From contig LJNS01000002.1 of NCBI GenBank assembly GCA_001303245.1, positions 2,933-66,932 on the forward strand: a stretch of 64,000 nucleotides of DNA, in the 5' to 3' direction. Origin of the DNA: Gammaproteobacteria bacterium SG8_30 (GTDB lineage Bacteria; Pseudomonadota; Gammaproteobacteria; Steroidobacterales; Steroidobacteraceae). A program made the position numbers and the translations under genes. Below, piece by piece: positions 17,551-28,384 of this stretch. Numbering within the stretch: position 1 is the first letter of the stretch; the number at the start of each line of letters is the position of its first letter. The notes beneath the pieces are model-generated. The model was not told the origin of the DNA and made no database searches. It worked only from the letters and a program-made list of their open reading frames with translations.

Positions 17551-19083
17551 CTAGCCGGAGCTCGGCACCAGGCCCTGCGGCGCCAGGCCAAGCAGGCGCG
17601 CGTCGCGCAGCACCTCGCGCGCGGCCTCGATGTCCGGCGCGAAGTGCCGGTCGTGATCGTAGAAGCCGACCTTCGCCCTGAGCAGTGCTTGCGCCGCCTC
17701 GAGCGCCTCCGACGACCTGAGCGGGCGGCGGAAGTCGATGCCCTGCGCGGCCGCGAGCAGCTCGATCGCCAGCACCCCGCGCGTGTTCTCCGCCATCTGT
17801 GCGAGCCGCCGCGCGGCGAAGGTCGCCATGCTGACGTGGTCCTCCTGGTTGGCGGAGGTCGGCAGGCTGTCGACCGACGCTGGATGAGCGAGCGACTTGT
17901 TCTCGCTGGCGAGTGCCGCGGCCGTCACCTGGGCCAGCATGAAGCCCGAGTTGAGCCCGCCCTGCTCCACGAGGAACGGCGGCAGCTGGCTCAGCGACGA
18001 GTCGATCAGCATCGCGATGCGCCGCTCGGAAAGCGCCCCGACCTCGGCGATGGCGAGTGCGAGGTTGTCCGCGGCGAACGCCACCGGCTCGGCGTGGAAG
18101 TTGCCGCCGGAGAGCACCTCCCCGGCCTCGCCGAGCACCAGCGGGTTGTCGGAGACCCCGTTCGCCTCGACCTCCAGCACCCGCGCGGCATCGCGGACCT
18201 GCTGCAGGCATGCCCCGGCCACCTGCGGCTGGCAGCGCAGCGAGTACGGGTCCTGCACGCGGTCGCAGTCGGCGTGGGAGTGCTCGATCTCGCTGTGCGC
18301 GAGCACCGCACGGAACGCCGTCGCGACGTCGATCTGGGCCTCGTGACCGCGCGCCTCGTGGATGCGCGCGTCGAAGGGCGTCCTGCTGCCGAGGGCCGCG
18401 TCGACGCACATCGCGCCGGTCAGGATCGAGGCGAGCAGCAGGTCTTCGGCCTCGAACAGGCCCTCCAGGGCGAGCGCGGTCGACACCTGCGTGCCGTTGA
18501 GCAGCGCGAGGCCTTCCTTGGGGCCGAGCTCGATGGGCTCGATGCCGGCGTCGGCCAAGGCCCGGGACGCGGGCAGCACACGTCCGCCGTAGTGCACGGC
18601 GCCCTCGCCGATCAGCGCGAGCGAGAGATGGGCGAGCGGCGCGAGATCGCCGGAAGCGCCGACCGAGCCTTGCGACGGCACCCGCGGCAGGATGCCGGCG
18701 TTCACGAGTTCGAGCAGCCGCTCGACCACCAGCGGCCGTACGCCCGACAGGCCACGCGCAAGGCTCGCGGCCTTCAGGATCATCGTGAGGCGCACCGTGG
18801 AGTCCGCGAGCGGCGGGCCGACCCCGGCGGCGTGCGAGCGGACGATGTAGAGCTGCAGCTGCGCGAGCTCCTCGGGTGCGATCCGCGTCTTGGCCAGTCG
18901 GCCGAAACCGGTATTGATGCCGTAGAGCGCCTCGCCGGCATCGAGCCGCGCCTTGACCGCCTCGACGGCCCGCTCCACGTCCTTGCGCCAGCCCATCGCG
19001 AGACCGACGTGCTCGCTGCCGCGCGCGAGGCGCCTCAGTTCGCCGAGCGAGACGGCACCAGCGCGGATCTGCAGTGTCGCCAC
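17551..19083 (-). CDS. hutH: Histidine ammonia-lyase
   Basis: [23 protein letters not shown] (Ala-Ser-Gly MIO motif), full length. Confidence 0.97.
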   Translation of the reverse strand: MATLQIRAGAVSLGELRRLARGSEHVGLAMGWRKDVERAVEAVKARLDAGEALYGINTGFGRLAKTRIAPEELAQLQLYIVRSHAAGVGPPLADSTVRLTMILKAASLARGLSGVRPLVVERLLELVNAGILPRVPSQGSVGASGDLAPLAHLSLALIGEGAVHYGGRVLPASRALADAGIEPIELGPKEGLALLNGTQVSTALALEGLFEAEDLLLASILTGAMCVDAALGSRTPFDARIHEARGHEAQIDVATAFRAVLAHSEIEHSHADCDRVQDPYSLRCQPQVAGACLQQVRDAARVLEVEANGVSDNPLVLGEAGEVLSGGNFHAEPVAFAADNLALAIAEVGALSERRIAMLIDSSLSQLPPFLVEQGGLNSGFMLAQVTAAALASENKSLAHPASVDSLPTSANQEDHVSMATFAARRLAQMAENTRGVLAIELLAAAQGIDFRRPLRSSEALEAAQALLRAKVGFYDHDRHFAPDIEAAREVLRDARLLGLAPQGLVPSSG

Positions 19084-19088
19084 TTCGC

Positions 19089-20768
19089 TCAGTCCAGCGA
19101 CGGCAGGTCGAGGCCCTGCTCGCGGGCACAGGCGACGGCCCGCTCGTAGCCGGCGTCGGCGTGGCGCATCACGCCCGTACCCGGATCGTTGCGCAGTACG
19201 CGTGCGATCCGTGCTGCGGCCGCATCCGTTCCGTCGCAGACGATGACGACCCCCGCGTGCTGGGAGAAACCCATCCCCACGCCGCCGCCGTGGTGGATCG
19301 ACACCCAGGTGGCCCCGCTCGCGGTATTGAGCAGTGCGTTCAGGAGCGGCCAGTCGGACACCGCGTCCGAGCCGTCACGCATGCCTTCGGTCTCGCGGTT
19401 CGGGCTCGCCACGGATCCGGAGTCGAGGTGATCGCGGCCGATGACTACGGGCGCCTCGAGTTCGCCGCGCGCGACCATCTCGTTGAACGCGAGGCCGAGT
19501 CTGGCACGATCGCGCAGGCCCACCCAGCAGATCCTGGCCGGCAGCCCCTGGAAGCGGATGCGCTCGCGCGCCAGGTCGAGCCACCGGTGCAGGTGCGGAT
19601 CGTCCGGGATCAACTCCTTGACCTTGGCGTCCGTACGATAGATGTCCTCCGGGTTGCCCGACAGCGCGACCCAGCGGAAGGGACCGACGCCCTCGCAGAA
19701 CAGCGGCCGGATGTAGGCCGGCACGAAGCCCGGGAAGTCGAAGGCTTCGGCGAGCCCCTCCTCGAAGGCCATCTGCCGGATGTTGTTGCCGTAGTCGAAA
19801 ACGACCGCTCCGGCCGCCTGCAGGTCGAGCATCGCCTGAACGTGGATCCTCATCGACGCCCGCGCGGCGCGCTCGATGCGTGCCGGGTCGTCGCGACGGG
19901 CGGCAGCGGCCTGCTCGAGCGTCCAGCCCTGCGGCAGGTAGCCGTTGCGCGGATCGTGCGCGGAGGTCTGGTCGGTCACGGCGTCCGGCACGACGCCGCG
20001 TGTCGCGAGCTCGGGGAAGACGTCCGCGGCGTTGCCGAGGAGGGCGACCGACAGCGCGCGCTTCGCCGCCCGTGCCTCGTCGATCCAGCCGAGCGCCTCG
20101 TCGAGCGAGGCCGTCTTGCGGTCGAGGTAGCCGGTACGCAGCCGGAAGTCGATGCGCGAGGGGTCACACTCCACGGCCAACATCGAGAAACCGGCCATCG
20201 TCGCGGCGAGAGGCTGCGCGCCGCCCATGCCGCCGAGCCCCGCGGTCAGGATCCAGCGCCCGGCCGCCTCTCCGCCGAAGTCCTGGCGGGCGCAGGCCCC
20301 GAAGGTCTCGTAGGTGCCCTGCACGATTCCCTGCGAGCCAATGTAGATCCAGGACCCGGCCGTCATCTGGCCGAACATCATCAGGCCCTTTCGATCGAGC
20401 TCGTGGAAGTGCTCCCACGTCGCCCAGTGCGGTACGAGGTTGGAATTGGCGATCAGCACGCGGGGCGCATCCGGGTGGGTGCGGAACACCCCCACGGGCT
20501 TGCCCGACTGCACGAGCAGCGACTCGTCCTCGCCGAGGCGCTCGAGCACCTGCAGGATGCGGTCGAAGGCCTCCCAGTCGCGGGCGGCCTTGCCGATCCC
20601 GCCGTAGACGACGAGCTGCTCGGGATGCTCCGCCACCTCGGGATCGAGGTTGTTCTGGATCATCCGGTAGGCCGCCTCGGTGAGCCAGCTGCGGCAGGAG
20701 ATTTGGGCCCCGCGCGGCGCCCGGATGACGCGCCGCCCGGTGGCCGCCTGTGGTGATGCATGCTTCAT
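19089..20768 (-). CDS. hutU: Urocanate hydratase
   Basis: [51 protein letters not shown]. Confidence 0.97.
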   Translation of the reverse strand: MKHASPQAATGRRVIRAPRGAQISCRSWLTEAAYRMIQNNLDPEVAEHPEQLVVYGGIGKAARDWEAFDRILQVLERLGEDESLLVQSGKPVGVFRTHPDAPRVLIANSNLVPHWATWEHFHELDRKGLMMFGQMTAGSWIYIGSQGIVQGTYETFGACARQDFGGEAAGRWILTAGLGGMGGAQPLAATMAGFSMLAVECDPSRIDFRLRTGYLDRKTASLDEALGWIDEARAAKRALSVALLGNAADVFPELATRGVVPDAVTDQTSAHDPRNGYLPQGWTLEQAAAARRDDPARIERAARASMRIHVQAMLDLQAAGAVVFDYGNNIRQMAFEEGLAEAFDFPGFVPAYIRPLFCEGVGPFRWVALSGNPEDIYRTDAKVKELIPDDPHLHRWLDLARERIRFQGLPARICWVGLRDRARLGLAFNEMVARGELEAPVVIGRDHLDSGSVASPNRETEGMRDGSDAVSDWPLLNALLNTASGATWVSIHHGGGVGMGFSQHAGVVIVCDGTDAAAARIARVLRNDPGTGVMRHADAGYERAVACAREQGLDLPSLD

Positions 20769-20845
20769 GGTGCGCGAGGATACGCCGTCGGTGGGCCGCA
20801 CACAGCCCCCGCCCGGGCCGGCGCCGCTCGGTTAAGCTTCCGGCC

Positions 20846-22066
20846 ATGTCTCCAGCCAGCGGCACGCGGGCCATCACGAACGCCACTCTTGCGACCTGCG
20901 TCGGGGGTCGATACGGATTGCTGGAGCGGGGCGCCGTGGCCATCGCAGGCGAGAGGATCGCCTGGGTCGGGCACTCGGACGCGCTGCCCGCACTGCCGCG
21001 GGACACGGAACGACTCGACGTGGCCGGAGCCCTCGTCACGCCCGCGCTCACGGACTGCCACACCCACCTCGTCTTTGCCGGAAGCCGGGCACGCGAGTTC
21101 GAGCGTCGGGTGGAGGGTGCGAGCTACGAGGACATCGCGCGCGCCGGTGGAGGAATTCTTGCCACCGTGCGGGCGACGCGCGAGGCCGGCGAGGAAGCCT
21201 TGCTGGCGCTGGCCGTCGCACGCGCGCGCGCTTTGCTCGCCGAAGGCGTCACGACGATCGAGGTGAAGTCCGGCTACGGGCTCGATCTCGAGAACGAACT
21301 CAAGCTGCTTCGCGTCGCGCGCCGCGTCGGCCAGTCGCTCCCGGTCACGGTGCACACGACCCTGCTTGCCGCGCACACGGTCCCGCCCGAGCATGCCGGC
21401 CGCGCGGACGACTACGTGGACCTCGTCGTCGAGGATATCCTGCCAGCAGCAGCAGCCGAAGGCCTCGTCGACTCCGTGGACGCCTTCTGCGAGCGCATCG
21501 CGTTCTCGCCGTCGCAGGTGCGCCGGATCTTCGAGCGTGCGCGGCAGCTGGGCCTGCCCGTCCGGCTGCACGCCGAGCAGCTCTCCGACTCGCGCGGCGC
21601 CGCGCTCGCCGCCAGTTTCGGCGCGCTCTCGGCCGACCACCTGGAACATCTCCACGAGGACGGCGCGGTGGCGATGGCCCGGGCCGGCACCGTCGCCGTG
21701 CTGCTACCGGGCGCGTTCTTCTTCCTGCGCGAGTCTCGCCCTCCCCCCGTCGGACTGCTGCGCCGACACGGTGTGCCCATTGCGGTGGCAAGCGACTTCA
21801 ATCCGGGCTCCTCGCCGCTTCTCTCGCTGCGCCTGGCGATGCTCATGGGCTGCACGCTGTTCGGCTTGACACCTGCAGAGGCGCTGGCCGGCGTTACCGT
21901 GCATGCGTGCACCGCGCTGGGGCTCGGTGCAGAAAGGGGGACGCTGGAACCCGGCAAGCTTGCCGACCTGGTGGTGTGGGACGCCTCGCACCCTGCGGAA
22001 CTCGTGGCGCAGTTCGGGACCGACCGGCCACGGCTGATACTGCGACGCGGTCAGCCCGTCGGTTGA
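20846..22066 (+). CDS. hutI: Imidazolonepropionase
   Basis: PALTDCHTHLVFAGSRAREFERR; TTIEVKSGYGLDLENELKLLR; ADHLEHLHEDG. Confidence 0.97.
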   Translation: MSPASGTRAITNATLATCVGGRYGLLERGAVAIAGERIAWVGHSDALPALPRDTERLDVAGALVTPALTDCHTHLVFAGSRAREFERRVEGASYEDIARAGGGILATVRATREAGEEALLALAVARARALLAEGVTTIEVKSGYGLDLENELKLLRVARRVGQSLPVTVHTTLLAAHTVPPEHAGRADDYVDLVVEDILPAAAAEGLVDSVDAFCERIAFSPSQVRRIFERARQLGLPVRLHAEQLSDSRGAALAASFGALSADHLEHLHEDGAVAMARAGTVAVLLPGAFFFLRESRPPPVGLLRRHGVPIAVASDFNPGSSPLLSLRLAMLMGCTLFGLTPAEALAGVTVHACTALGLGAERGTLEPGKLADLVVWDASHPAELVAQFGTDRPRLILRRGQPVG

Positions 22067-22995
22067 GCGACGTTCCAGGCGATGCGCGCGACGAGCCGCG
22101 CGGCGAGGCGCGCCGTCCGGCCGTCGACATCGAAGGAGGGATTGAGTTCGGCGACGTCCGCGAGGCGCAGCTTGCCGGCCGCGCAGGCGGCGTCCACCAG
22201 TCGCTCGACCAGCCCGGGATCGATGCCGAGCGCAGCCGGAGCGCTGACGCCCGGCGCCACGGCCGCAGGGAATGCATCGAGGCAGATCGTCAGGTAGAGG
22301 TGGTCGACCTCGCCGGCGAGGATCCCGATCTCCCGGACCAGTACGTCGTAGCGCTCCGCCCGGGTTTCCTCGTCGAGCACCCAACGCACGCCGAGTGCGG
22401 CGGCACGGTTGAAAAGCGCCGCCGTGTTCGCGAAGCGACTGACGCCGATGCACAGGTAGCGCACCTGCCGCTCCTGTGCCGCGGCCTGCTCGAGGATCTG
22501 CCGGAATGGCGTACCGGAGGTCCCCGGCTCTCCCGCCCGCAGGTCGAAGTGAGCATCGAAGTTGAGGATGCCGATGGCGCCCCGGTCGCCGCGAGCTCGC
22601 AACGCGTCGTGCAACCCGCACCAGGACGCCAGCGCCATCTCGTGCCCCCCTCCCAGCCCGAGCGGCAAGCTGCCGGCCCGAAGCGTGTCGGCCACGACAG
22701 CGCTGAATTCCTCCTGGGCCGTCTCGAGGCCGTCTCCGGCACAGGCAACGTCGCCGAGATCGTCGATCGCGTCGATCGAGTGGGCCGGCAGGTTCGCCAG
22801 CGCCTGTCGCAGGGCATGGGGTCCGGACGCGGCGCCCCGTCGACCCTGGTTGCGGATGACGCCCGCATCACACGCGAAACCGATGAGGGCGATGCGCGCT
22901 GCCGCGGTGTCCCGAGCGCGCATGACCTGGTGCCAGCGCCGGCCGGTCTCGCCCTCGGCCTCGTCCACGCGACCCGTCCAGTCGGCCCTGACCAC
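22051..22995 (-). CDS. hutG: Formimidoylglutamase (ureohydrolase family)
   Basis: LGGGHEMALASW, ILNFDAHFDLR; N-terminus DWTGRVDEAEGETGRRWHQV fits HutG; likely GTG start at 22995. Confidence 0.9.
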   Translation of the reverse strand: MVRADWTGRVDEAEGETGRRWHQVMRARDTAAARIALIGFACDAGVIRNQGRRGAASGPHALRQALANLPAHSIDAIDDLGDVACAGDGLETAQEEFSAVVADTLRAGSLPLGLGGGHEMALASWCGLHDALRARGDRGAIGILNFDAHFDLRAGEPGTSGTPFRQILEQAAAQERQVRYLCIGVSRFANTAALFNRAAALGVRWVLDEETRAERYDVLVREIGILAGEVDHLYLTICLDAFPAAVAPGVSAPAALGIDPGLVERLVDAACAAGKLRLADVAELNPSFDVDGRTARLAARLVARIAWNVAQPTG

Positions 22996-23075
22996 GGGGC
23001 GCCTCACGTCACGCTCCGGACCGCCATGGCGGGGATTTCCGCAAGGAACGCTGTTCCCGGCATGGCGTACGCACG

Positions 23076-23396
23076 TCAGTCCACGGGCGGGGGCGCGTCC
23101 GCCGGCGGCTTTCCACCGGCGGGCTTGCGCCACAGGCGACCGTTGCGAACGCCGTTTCGCACACCGTTGATGATCTCGTCGGCGCGACTGCGGACCTCGG
23201 CGAGCCACCGACGGGCCCAGGCGAATTCGAGCCCGAGGATGCCGAGACCGATCGGGATCACCACGAGGGCCGGACCGGGAAGCACGATCATCGCGATCCC
23301 GATGAGCACGACGGTTCCGCCGATGACCGCGATCGCGATGCGGCGCGCCCACTTGTAGGTGATCGAGGCGGTTGCCTGCCAGTCAGGTTGCTGCAT
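23076..23396 (-). CDS. PGPGW-type small transmembrane protein
   Basis: AVIGGTVVLIGIAMIVLPGPALVVIPIGLGILGLEFAWARRWL. Confidence 0.8.
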   Translation of the reverse strand: MQQPDWQATASITYKWARRIAIAVIGGTVVLIGIAMIVLPGPALVVIPIGLGILGLEFAWARRWLAEVRSRADEIINGVRNGVRNGRLWRKPAGGKPPADAPPPVD

Positions 23397-23479
23397 GACC
23401 GTGCCGAATCCACGAACCGTGCCGTCGCTGCCGCGCCGTGGCTGCGCGGCTCCCGGCTCACGCCCGCTGCCGGACGAGA

Positions 23480-23962
23480 CTACCGGGGCATTCTAGCCCG
23501 CGCGCTGTGACAACACTGCGAACCGGGTCGTTCCAGCTGCCGATCGTGCGTCGCCGAGAGCATTACGAGCGACAGGATGGTACCTATCGTGGCGAGAAAC
23601 GTGTCCCACCGGGTGTCCCACATGTCGCCCTGCGTGGCGAGGAACTCGTCGGCCCCCGCCCCGACCAGGAGCGCCGCCCACCACTCGTCGAGCTCGTAGG
23701 TGGCGCTGATCGCGAGGCACACGCACACGGTGAGCAACGGCAGCCAGCAGCTGGACCCCAGGGTCGAGGTTCTGCTCAGTATCTCCCTGGTCGCAACGGC
23801 CGGGACGAAGCCCTGCGCGAAGTGGCCGAGCCGGTGGTAGCGGTGTCTCGACAGCTCGAACAGTTCCTGGAACCAGAAGCCGAGCGGCGTACGTGCGTAG
23901 GTGTAGTGGCCGCCGTAGACCAGGATCAACGCGAGGAGGCTGCGTTGCGCAGCCCGGCTCAC
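23480..23962 (-). CDS. DUF2238/YjdF-like membrane protein, apparently N-terminally truncated
   Basis: GGHYTYARTPLGFWFQELFELSRHRYHRLGHFAQGFVPAVATREIL...GDMWDTRWDTFLATIG; only candidate start is GTG at 23962 overlapping the upstream stop. Confidence 0.7.
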   Translation of the reverse strand: MSRAAQRSLLALILVYGGHYTYARTPLGFWFQELFELSRHRYHRLGHFAQGFVPAVATREILSRTSTLGSSCWLPLLTVCVCLAISATYELDEWWAALLVGAGADEFLATQGDMWDTRWDTFLATIGTILSLVMLSATHDRQLERPGSQCCHSARARMPR

Positions 23963-24585
23963 TCCATGCGTGCCTGGACCTGCTCGGTGAGGAGGTCCAC
24001 GAGCTGGCTCCTGTAGAAGTCGCCGCCCACCTGGCTCTTCGCGGCCTCGAGGAACCCGAGCATCTCCGCAGGGTCCTGTCTCACCGGGCAACCAGCGAAG
24101 GTGCCGTTCAACGACCAGCGGACGAAGCCCACCTGCCCGGCGAGCCGACCCTGTTGCGCCGAGCGCCGAATCAGCTCGGCAGCCCGGCAGGTGTCCTGCG
24201 GCTGCTGGTTGAGCCCGAGCAGGTGGAGGTATCCGACGACGAACAGGGACTGCGGGTAGTCGGCGTCCACGGCGGCCGCCCGGTAGGGAATCGCCTTCTC
24301 GCCCATGCCCGAGTACCCGTAGACGCGTGCCAGCTGGTAGTTCAGCCGTGGGTTGTCCGGGTCCTTCTTGACCGCCGCCTCGCACGCGGCCATCGCGGCG
24401 GGCAGGTCGATGTCCTTGCGCTCGTTTCCGGGCGCTACGTGGTAGGGATCGTCCGGGTGAGCGGCGAGCCGGTCGCAATCGGTGACTGTCTGGGAGTACT
24501 TCGACGGATCGAAGGGCCTGAAGTCCCCGTCCGCGAGGGCGGCGACCGGAAGCAGCAGCAGCACCGCGACGTCGAGCGAGCGCAT
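23959..24585 (-). CDS. Secreted Sel1/TPR-like repeat protein
   Basis: Signal peptide MRSLDVAVLLLLPVAALADG; NYQLARVYGYSGMGEKAIPYRAAAVDADYPQSLFVVGYLHLLG. Confidence 0.75.
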   Translation of the reverse strand: MRSLDVAVLLLLPVAALADGDFRPFDPSKYSQTVTDCDRLAAHPDDPYHVAPGNERKDIDLPAAMAACEAAVKKDPDNPRLNYQLARVYGYSGMGEKAIPYRAAAVDADYPQSLFVVGYLHLLGLNQQPQDTCRAAELIRRSAQQGRLAGQVGFVRWSLNGTFAGCPVRQDPAEMLGFLEAAKSQVGGDFYRSQLVDLLTEQVQARME

Positions 24586-24650
24586 GGGGCCTCTCCTTGC
24601 ATCGGCCGGCGGCCATGGGACCAGAGCGGCGTCCCGGACGCAACCGCGGG

Positions 24651-25547
24651 CTACTCCTCGAGCAGGAATCCCTCGACGATCCTGGCCACGGAGGCGGGCT
24701 GCTCGTGGTGCAGCATGTGGCCGGCACCCTCGACGCACTCGATCCTCACGCCCGGGATGTTGGCGCGGAAGCTCGCCTCCGAACCGTCCTCGCCCAGCCG
24801 CGGCAGGAACTCCGACTGCCCGGCCAGCACGAGCATCGCCGGCGCGACGACCTGCCGCCAGCAGGCCTCGGCTTCGTCGCGCCGGTAGCTGTACGGATTG
24901 AGCAGCTTGTGCGCCGGGTCCGCGACGATGCGCGCGCGCCCTTCCGGCGTCTGCGCGGCCCAGCTTCGCGCGATGAAGTCCGCGCGCTCTGGCGGCAGCC
25001 GCGGGCTCCGACGCAGCAGCACGTGAACGAGATCCTCGAAATCACGATACTCGCCGAAGGGCGGCGGCGCCCGCAGCTGTTGCAGCCAGTCGCGATAGCG
25101 GCCCGGGGCGTCCCCGGGGCGTCCCCGTGGGAGGCCGAATCCCTCGAGGCTGACCACGCGGCGCACCCGCTCCGGGCGGATGCCGGCGTAGAGCAGGGCG
25201 ATGTTGCCCCCCATGCTGTGTCCAACGAGCCGGGCGCCGGCGTCCGGGCAGAGGACGTCGAGCATGGCGTCGAGGTCGGCGAAGTAGTCGGGGAACCAGT
25301 AGCCTGCCGGTGACCACTCGGACCGACCGAAGCCTCGCCAGTCGAAGGCGGCGAGCGGCCAGTCGCGCTCGAGCTCGTCGACCAGGAACTGGAACGTGTC
25401 GGCCGTGTCTGCCCAACCGTGCAGCAGGACCACCGGGTCCCGCGCAGCGGGGTCGCCCCAGCGCGTGAGGTGATGCGCAAGGCCACGCACGGTCAAGAAG
25501 TCGTGCGCCGGCCTCCGGCGGATCCGATAGCGCGGCGGATCAGTCAT
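24651..25547 (-). CDS. Alpha/beta hydrolase
   Basis: VVLLHGWADTADTFQFLVDEL; GHSMGGNIALLYAGIRPERVRRVVSLEGFG. Confidence 0.9.
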   Translation of the reverse strand: MTDPPRYRIRRRPAHDFLTVRGLAHHLTRWGDPAARDPVVLLHGWADTADTFQFLVDELERDWPLAAFDWRGFGRSEWSPAGYWFPDYFADLDAMLDVLCPDAGARLVGHSMGGNIALLYAGIRPERVRRVVSLEGFGLPRGRPGDAPGRYRDWLQQLRAPPPFGEYRDFEDLVHVLLRRSPRLPPERADFIARSWAAQTPEGRARIVADPAHKLLNPYSYRRDEAEACWRQVVAPAMLVLAGQSEFLPRLGEDGSEASFRANIPGVRIECVEGAGHMLHHEQPASVARIVEGFLLEE

Positions 25548-25690
25548 CTGCAGGGAAACCGCGATCGCACATGGACGACGGCGTGCCAGGAGTGCGAGGA
25601 AGATGCCCGCAGTATAGGGGTCAGCACGATTGACAGTCAGCGGCCCAGGCGCGATCTGTACGGGTAGATCTTCACAGCCTGGAGCGGCAC

Positions 25691-26959
25691 ATGAGCACCA
25701 GACTCTACGATCCGGCCCGGGGCGCCGCGATCATGGAGCGGCACGGCCTGGACGGCCTGATTGCGGCGCAGAACCTGAACGTGTACTACGCCTCCGGGTA
25801 CTGGGGTGCACTAATGGGTTCGGGCAGGGAGCACCTCTACTACGCGGTGCTGCCGCGACTCGACAGGGAGCCCCCCGCCCTCGTGATGGGCAGCTTCGAG
25901 TGGCGTCGCCTGATGACCGAGGGCGGCACCTGGATTCCGAACCTCGTCGGCTACACGGCGCCGGTCGATGCCGATCACGCCTCCGAGGGTCCGGAGGGCC
26001 CGGAGGTCGGCGCCAGGCCGCGCGCGCCCGGTGCGCACCCGTATCAGGGATGGCCGGTGCGCGGGGGCGTTCGGCTGACGGCCAACGAGCGCGAGTGGCT
26101 TGCCGTGCAGGACCGCCTGCGTGGCACCGAGTCGGCGTCGCCCGTCTGGGCGCTTCTCAAGGCGGTCCGCGAGGCGGGCCTCGAGTACGGCACGATAGGC
26201 GTGGACGACCCGCGCATCGGGCACTGGCTGACGGAAGCTGGCCTGCCCGCCAAGTTCGTGCCCGCCGAGCACATCTTCTGCGAAATCAGGCGGGTGAAGA
26301 CGCCCGCAGAGATCGAGTTGCTCCGCGAGGCAGCACAGATCAACGAGGCAGCCTGCCTCGCCGCCTCCGGGGCGCTGCGCGACGGTGCGACGTGGAGCGA
26401 GCTCGAGGATCTCTACATGGCGGAGATGGCCCGGCGAGGCGGGCGGGGCGTGTATCTCTCGGGAGGCTCCGGCGGACTGCCCGACCGCCGCGTCCGGCGA
26501 GGCGAGCCCGTGATGATCGACGCGCTCGGCCACTACCGCCGCTACCACGGCGACTTCGGACGATCCATGGTCGTCGGCGAGCCCGACGAGGAGCTGCTGG
26601 CACGGAACCGCGCAATGCAGGAGGGATGGCGCGAGGTGCTGGAGTCGGTGCGCCCGGGGCTGCGTTACCGCGAACTGGCCCTGCGAGCCGTCAACGCGAT
26701 ACAGCGAGCGGGCTTCCCGGAGTTCTGCCTGGCGGTGCCGCACAGCGTGGGGCTGCAGCATACGGACGACCCGGCTCCCATGACGCGGGACGGGTTCGAC
26801 TACGGTGACCCCGTGCTCGAGGAGAACATGGTCATCAACGTCGACCTGCCGTACATCGAGATCGGCTGGGGCTCGGTCCACCTCGAGGACACGCTGCTCG
26901 TTACCGCCGACGGCTGCGAGCCGCTGACGTCGATGAAGATGGACCTGATCGTCCGCTGA
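25691..26959 (+). CDS. M24 family (Xaa-Pro) metallopeptidase-like protein
   Basis: IFCEIRRVKTPAEIELLREAAQINEAA; MIDALGHYRRYHGDFGRS; VPHSVGLQHTDDP; ENMVINVDLPYIEIGWGSVHLEDTLLVT. Confidence 0.85.
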   Translation: MSTRLYDPARGAAIMERHGLDGLIAAQNLNVYYASGYWGALMGSGREHLYYAVLPRLDREPPALVMGSFEWRRLMTEGGTWIPNLVGYTAPVDADHASEGPEGPEVGARPRAPGAHPYQGWPVRGGVRLTANEREWLAVQDRLRGTESASPVWALLKAVREAGLEYGTIGVDDPRIGHWLTEAGLPAKFVPAEHIFCEIRRVKTPAEIELLREAAQINEAACLAASGALRDGATWSELEDLYMAEMARRGGRGVYLSGGSGGLPDRRVRRGEPVMIDALGHYRRYHGDFGRSMVVGEPDEELLARNRAMQEGWREVLESVRPGLRYRELALRAVNAIQRAGFPEFCLAVPHSVGLQHTDDPAPMTRDGFDYGDPVLEENMVINVDLPYIEIGWGSVHLEDTLLVTADGCEPLTSMKMDLIVR

Positions 26960-27223
26960 ATTGCTCGGGATGCGCCTCGGCCTGTCGTTCGGGTCGGGCT
27001 GGCGCTGCCCCCGCGTGCTGTCCACTTTTCTCGAAACTCGCGCTGCGGGGAACACCGCTCGCCGCCAGCACGCCTGTGAGGTTCTGCCGGGCGTTCCCGC
27101 CGCGCGGCCGGGGTCCGGCGCGGTGTCCGCTCGATTCGCTCCCCGATACTCGCTCGGTCTCGCGGACACCCGCGCCACCACGGCCGCGAGGCGCGGCAAG
27201 TCCCGATCAAGACGGCACGCCGC

Positions 27224-28384
27224 TCAGCGGAAGACGCGCTGGTGCTCCTGGAAGGCGTAGCGGTCGGTCATGCCGGCGACGTAGTCGGCCACGGCCCTGG
27301 CGCGGCCGGCCGGGCCCTGCTCGGACTCGAGCCGCAGCGCAATGTCGCGGTGCTCCGCGGGCATCAACGCAACATCGTCGAAGAAGGCGCCGTAGAGGTC
27401 CTTGAGCGTGCGGACTGCGCCTTCCCGCATGCCCTGTACCCGCTCGTGCTCGTAGACATGCCGTCGCAGGAAGCGCTTGAGCTCGAGGTGCTCCTCGTGC
27501 TTGCCGTCGGAGAAGGCCACCAGCGGCCCAACCTGCGCGCGAACTGCGTCGATGTCGTCAGGACCGGCAGCGGCGAGCCGGCGACGGGTCTCCTCGATGA
27601 GGTCTGTGACCACGTCGTTGATCATGCGCCGGATGGTCTCGTGCACCAGCTTGCGGGACGGGATGTCGGGGTACGCGGAGTGCACGGCGTCGTGATGCCG
27701 GCGGAACAGCGTGACCTGCGCCAGGGTATCGACGGACACGAGGCCCGCGCGGATGCCGTCGTCGACGTCGTGATTGTTGTAGGCGATCGCGTCAGCGACG
27801 TTGGCGAGCTGCGCCTCGAGCCCCGGTTGACGACGCTCCAGGAAGCGCCGGCCGACGTCGCCGAGCCGTCGGGCGTTGGCCGCGGAGCAGTGCTTCAGGA
27901 TTCCTTCCCTTGACTCGAAGGTCAGGTTCAGGCCGGGAAACTCCGCATACCGCTCCTCGAGTTCGTCCACCACGCGCAGCGATTGCAGGTTGTGCTCGAA
28001 GCCGCCGAAGTCCCGCATGCATTCGTTGAGGGCGTCCTGGCCCGCGTGACCGAAAGGCGTATGGCCGAGATCGTGGGCCAGGCAGATCGCCTCGGTGAGC
28101 GGCTCCGACAGACCGAGAGCACGCGCCACCGTCCGGGCGATCTGCGCGACCTCGAGGGAGTGCGTGAGTCGCGTGCGGAACAGGTCGCCCTCGTGATTGA
28201 CGAAGACCTGGGTCTTGTAGACCAGCCGCCGGAACGCGTTCGAGTGGACGATCCGGTCGCGATCCCGCTGGAACTCGCCCCGGTAGCCCGCTGCCGGCTC
28301 CGGATGGCGCCTGCCACGCGACGTGGCTTCCAGCGCGGCGTAGGGCGCGAGTCCGTCATCGTGCAGGCCCTGCCGGTGGCTCAC
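27224..28384 (-). CDS. dgt: Deoxyguanosinetriphosphate triphosphohydrolase-like protein
   Basis: HD-domain [23 protein letters not shown]...[25 protein letters not shown] start overlapping aroB stop. Confidence 0.92.
   Translation of the reverse strand: MSHRQGLHDDGLAPYAALEATSRGRRHPEPAAGYRGEFQRDRDRIVHSNAFRRLVYKTQVFVNHEGDLFRTRLTHSLEVAQIARTVARALGLSEPLTEAICLAHDLGHTPFGHAGQDALNECMRDFGGFEHNLQSLRVVDELEERYAEFPGLNLTFESREGILKHCSAANARRLGDVGRRFLERRQPGLEAQLANVADAIAYNNHDVDDGIRAGLVSVDTLAQVTLFRRHHDAVHSAYPDIPSRKLVHETIRRMINDVVTDLIEETRRRLAAAGPDDIDAVRAQVGPLVAFSDGKHEEHLELKRFLRRHVYEHERVQGMREGAVRTLKDLYGAFFDDVALMPAEHRDIALRLESEQGPAGRARAVADYVAGMTDRYAFQEHQRVFR

Noticed and set aside
25105-25130. Direct repeat ggggcgtccccggggcgtcccc
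   Set aside because: Two short copies inside the alpha/beta hydrolase coding sequence; consistent with GC-rich coding bias.
26961-27260. 99-aa plus-strand ORF after the M24 peptidase
   Set aside because: Arg-rich, overlaps the dgt 3' end antisense, no domain or RBS support.
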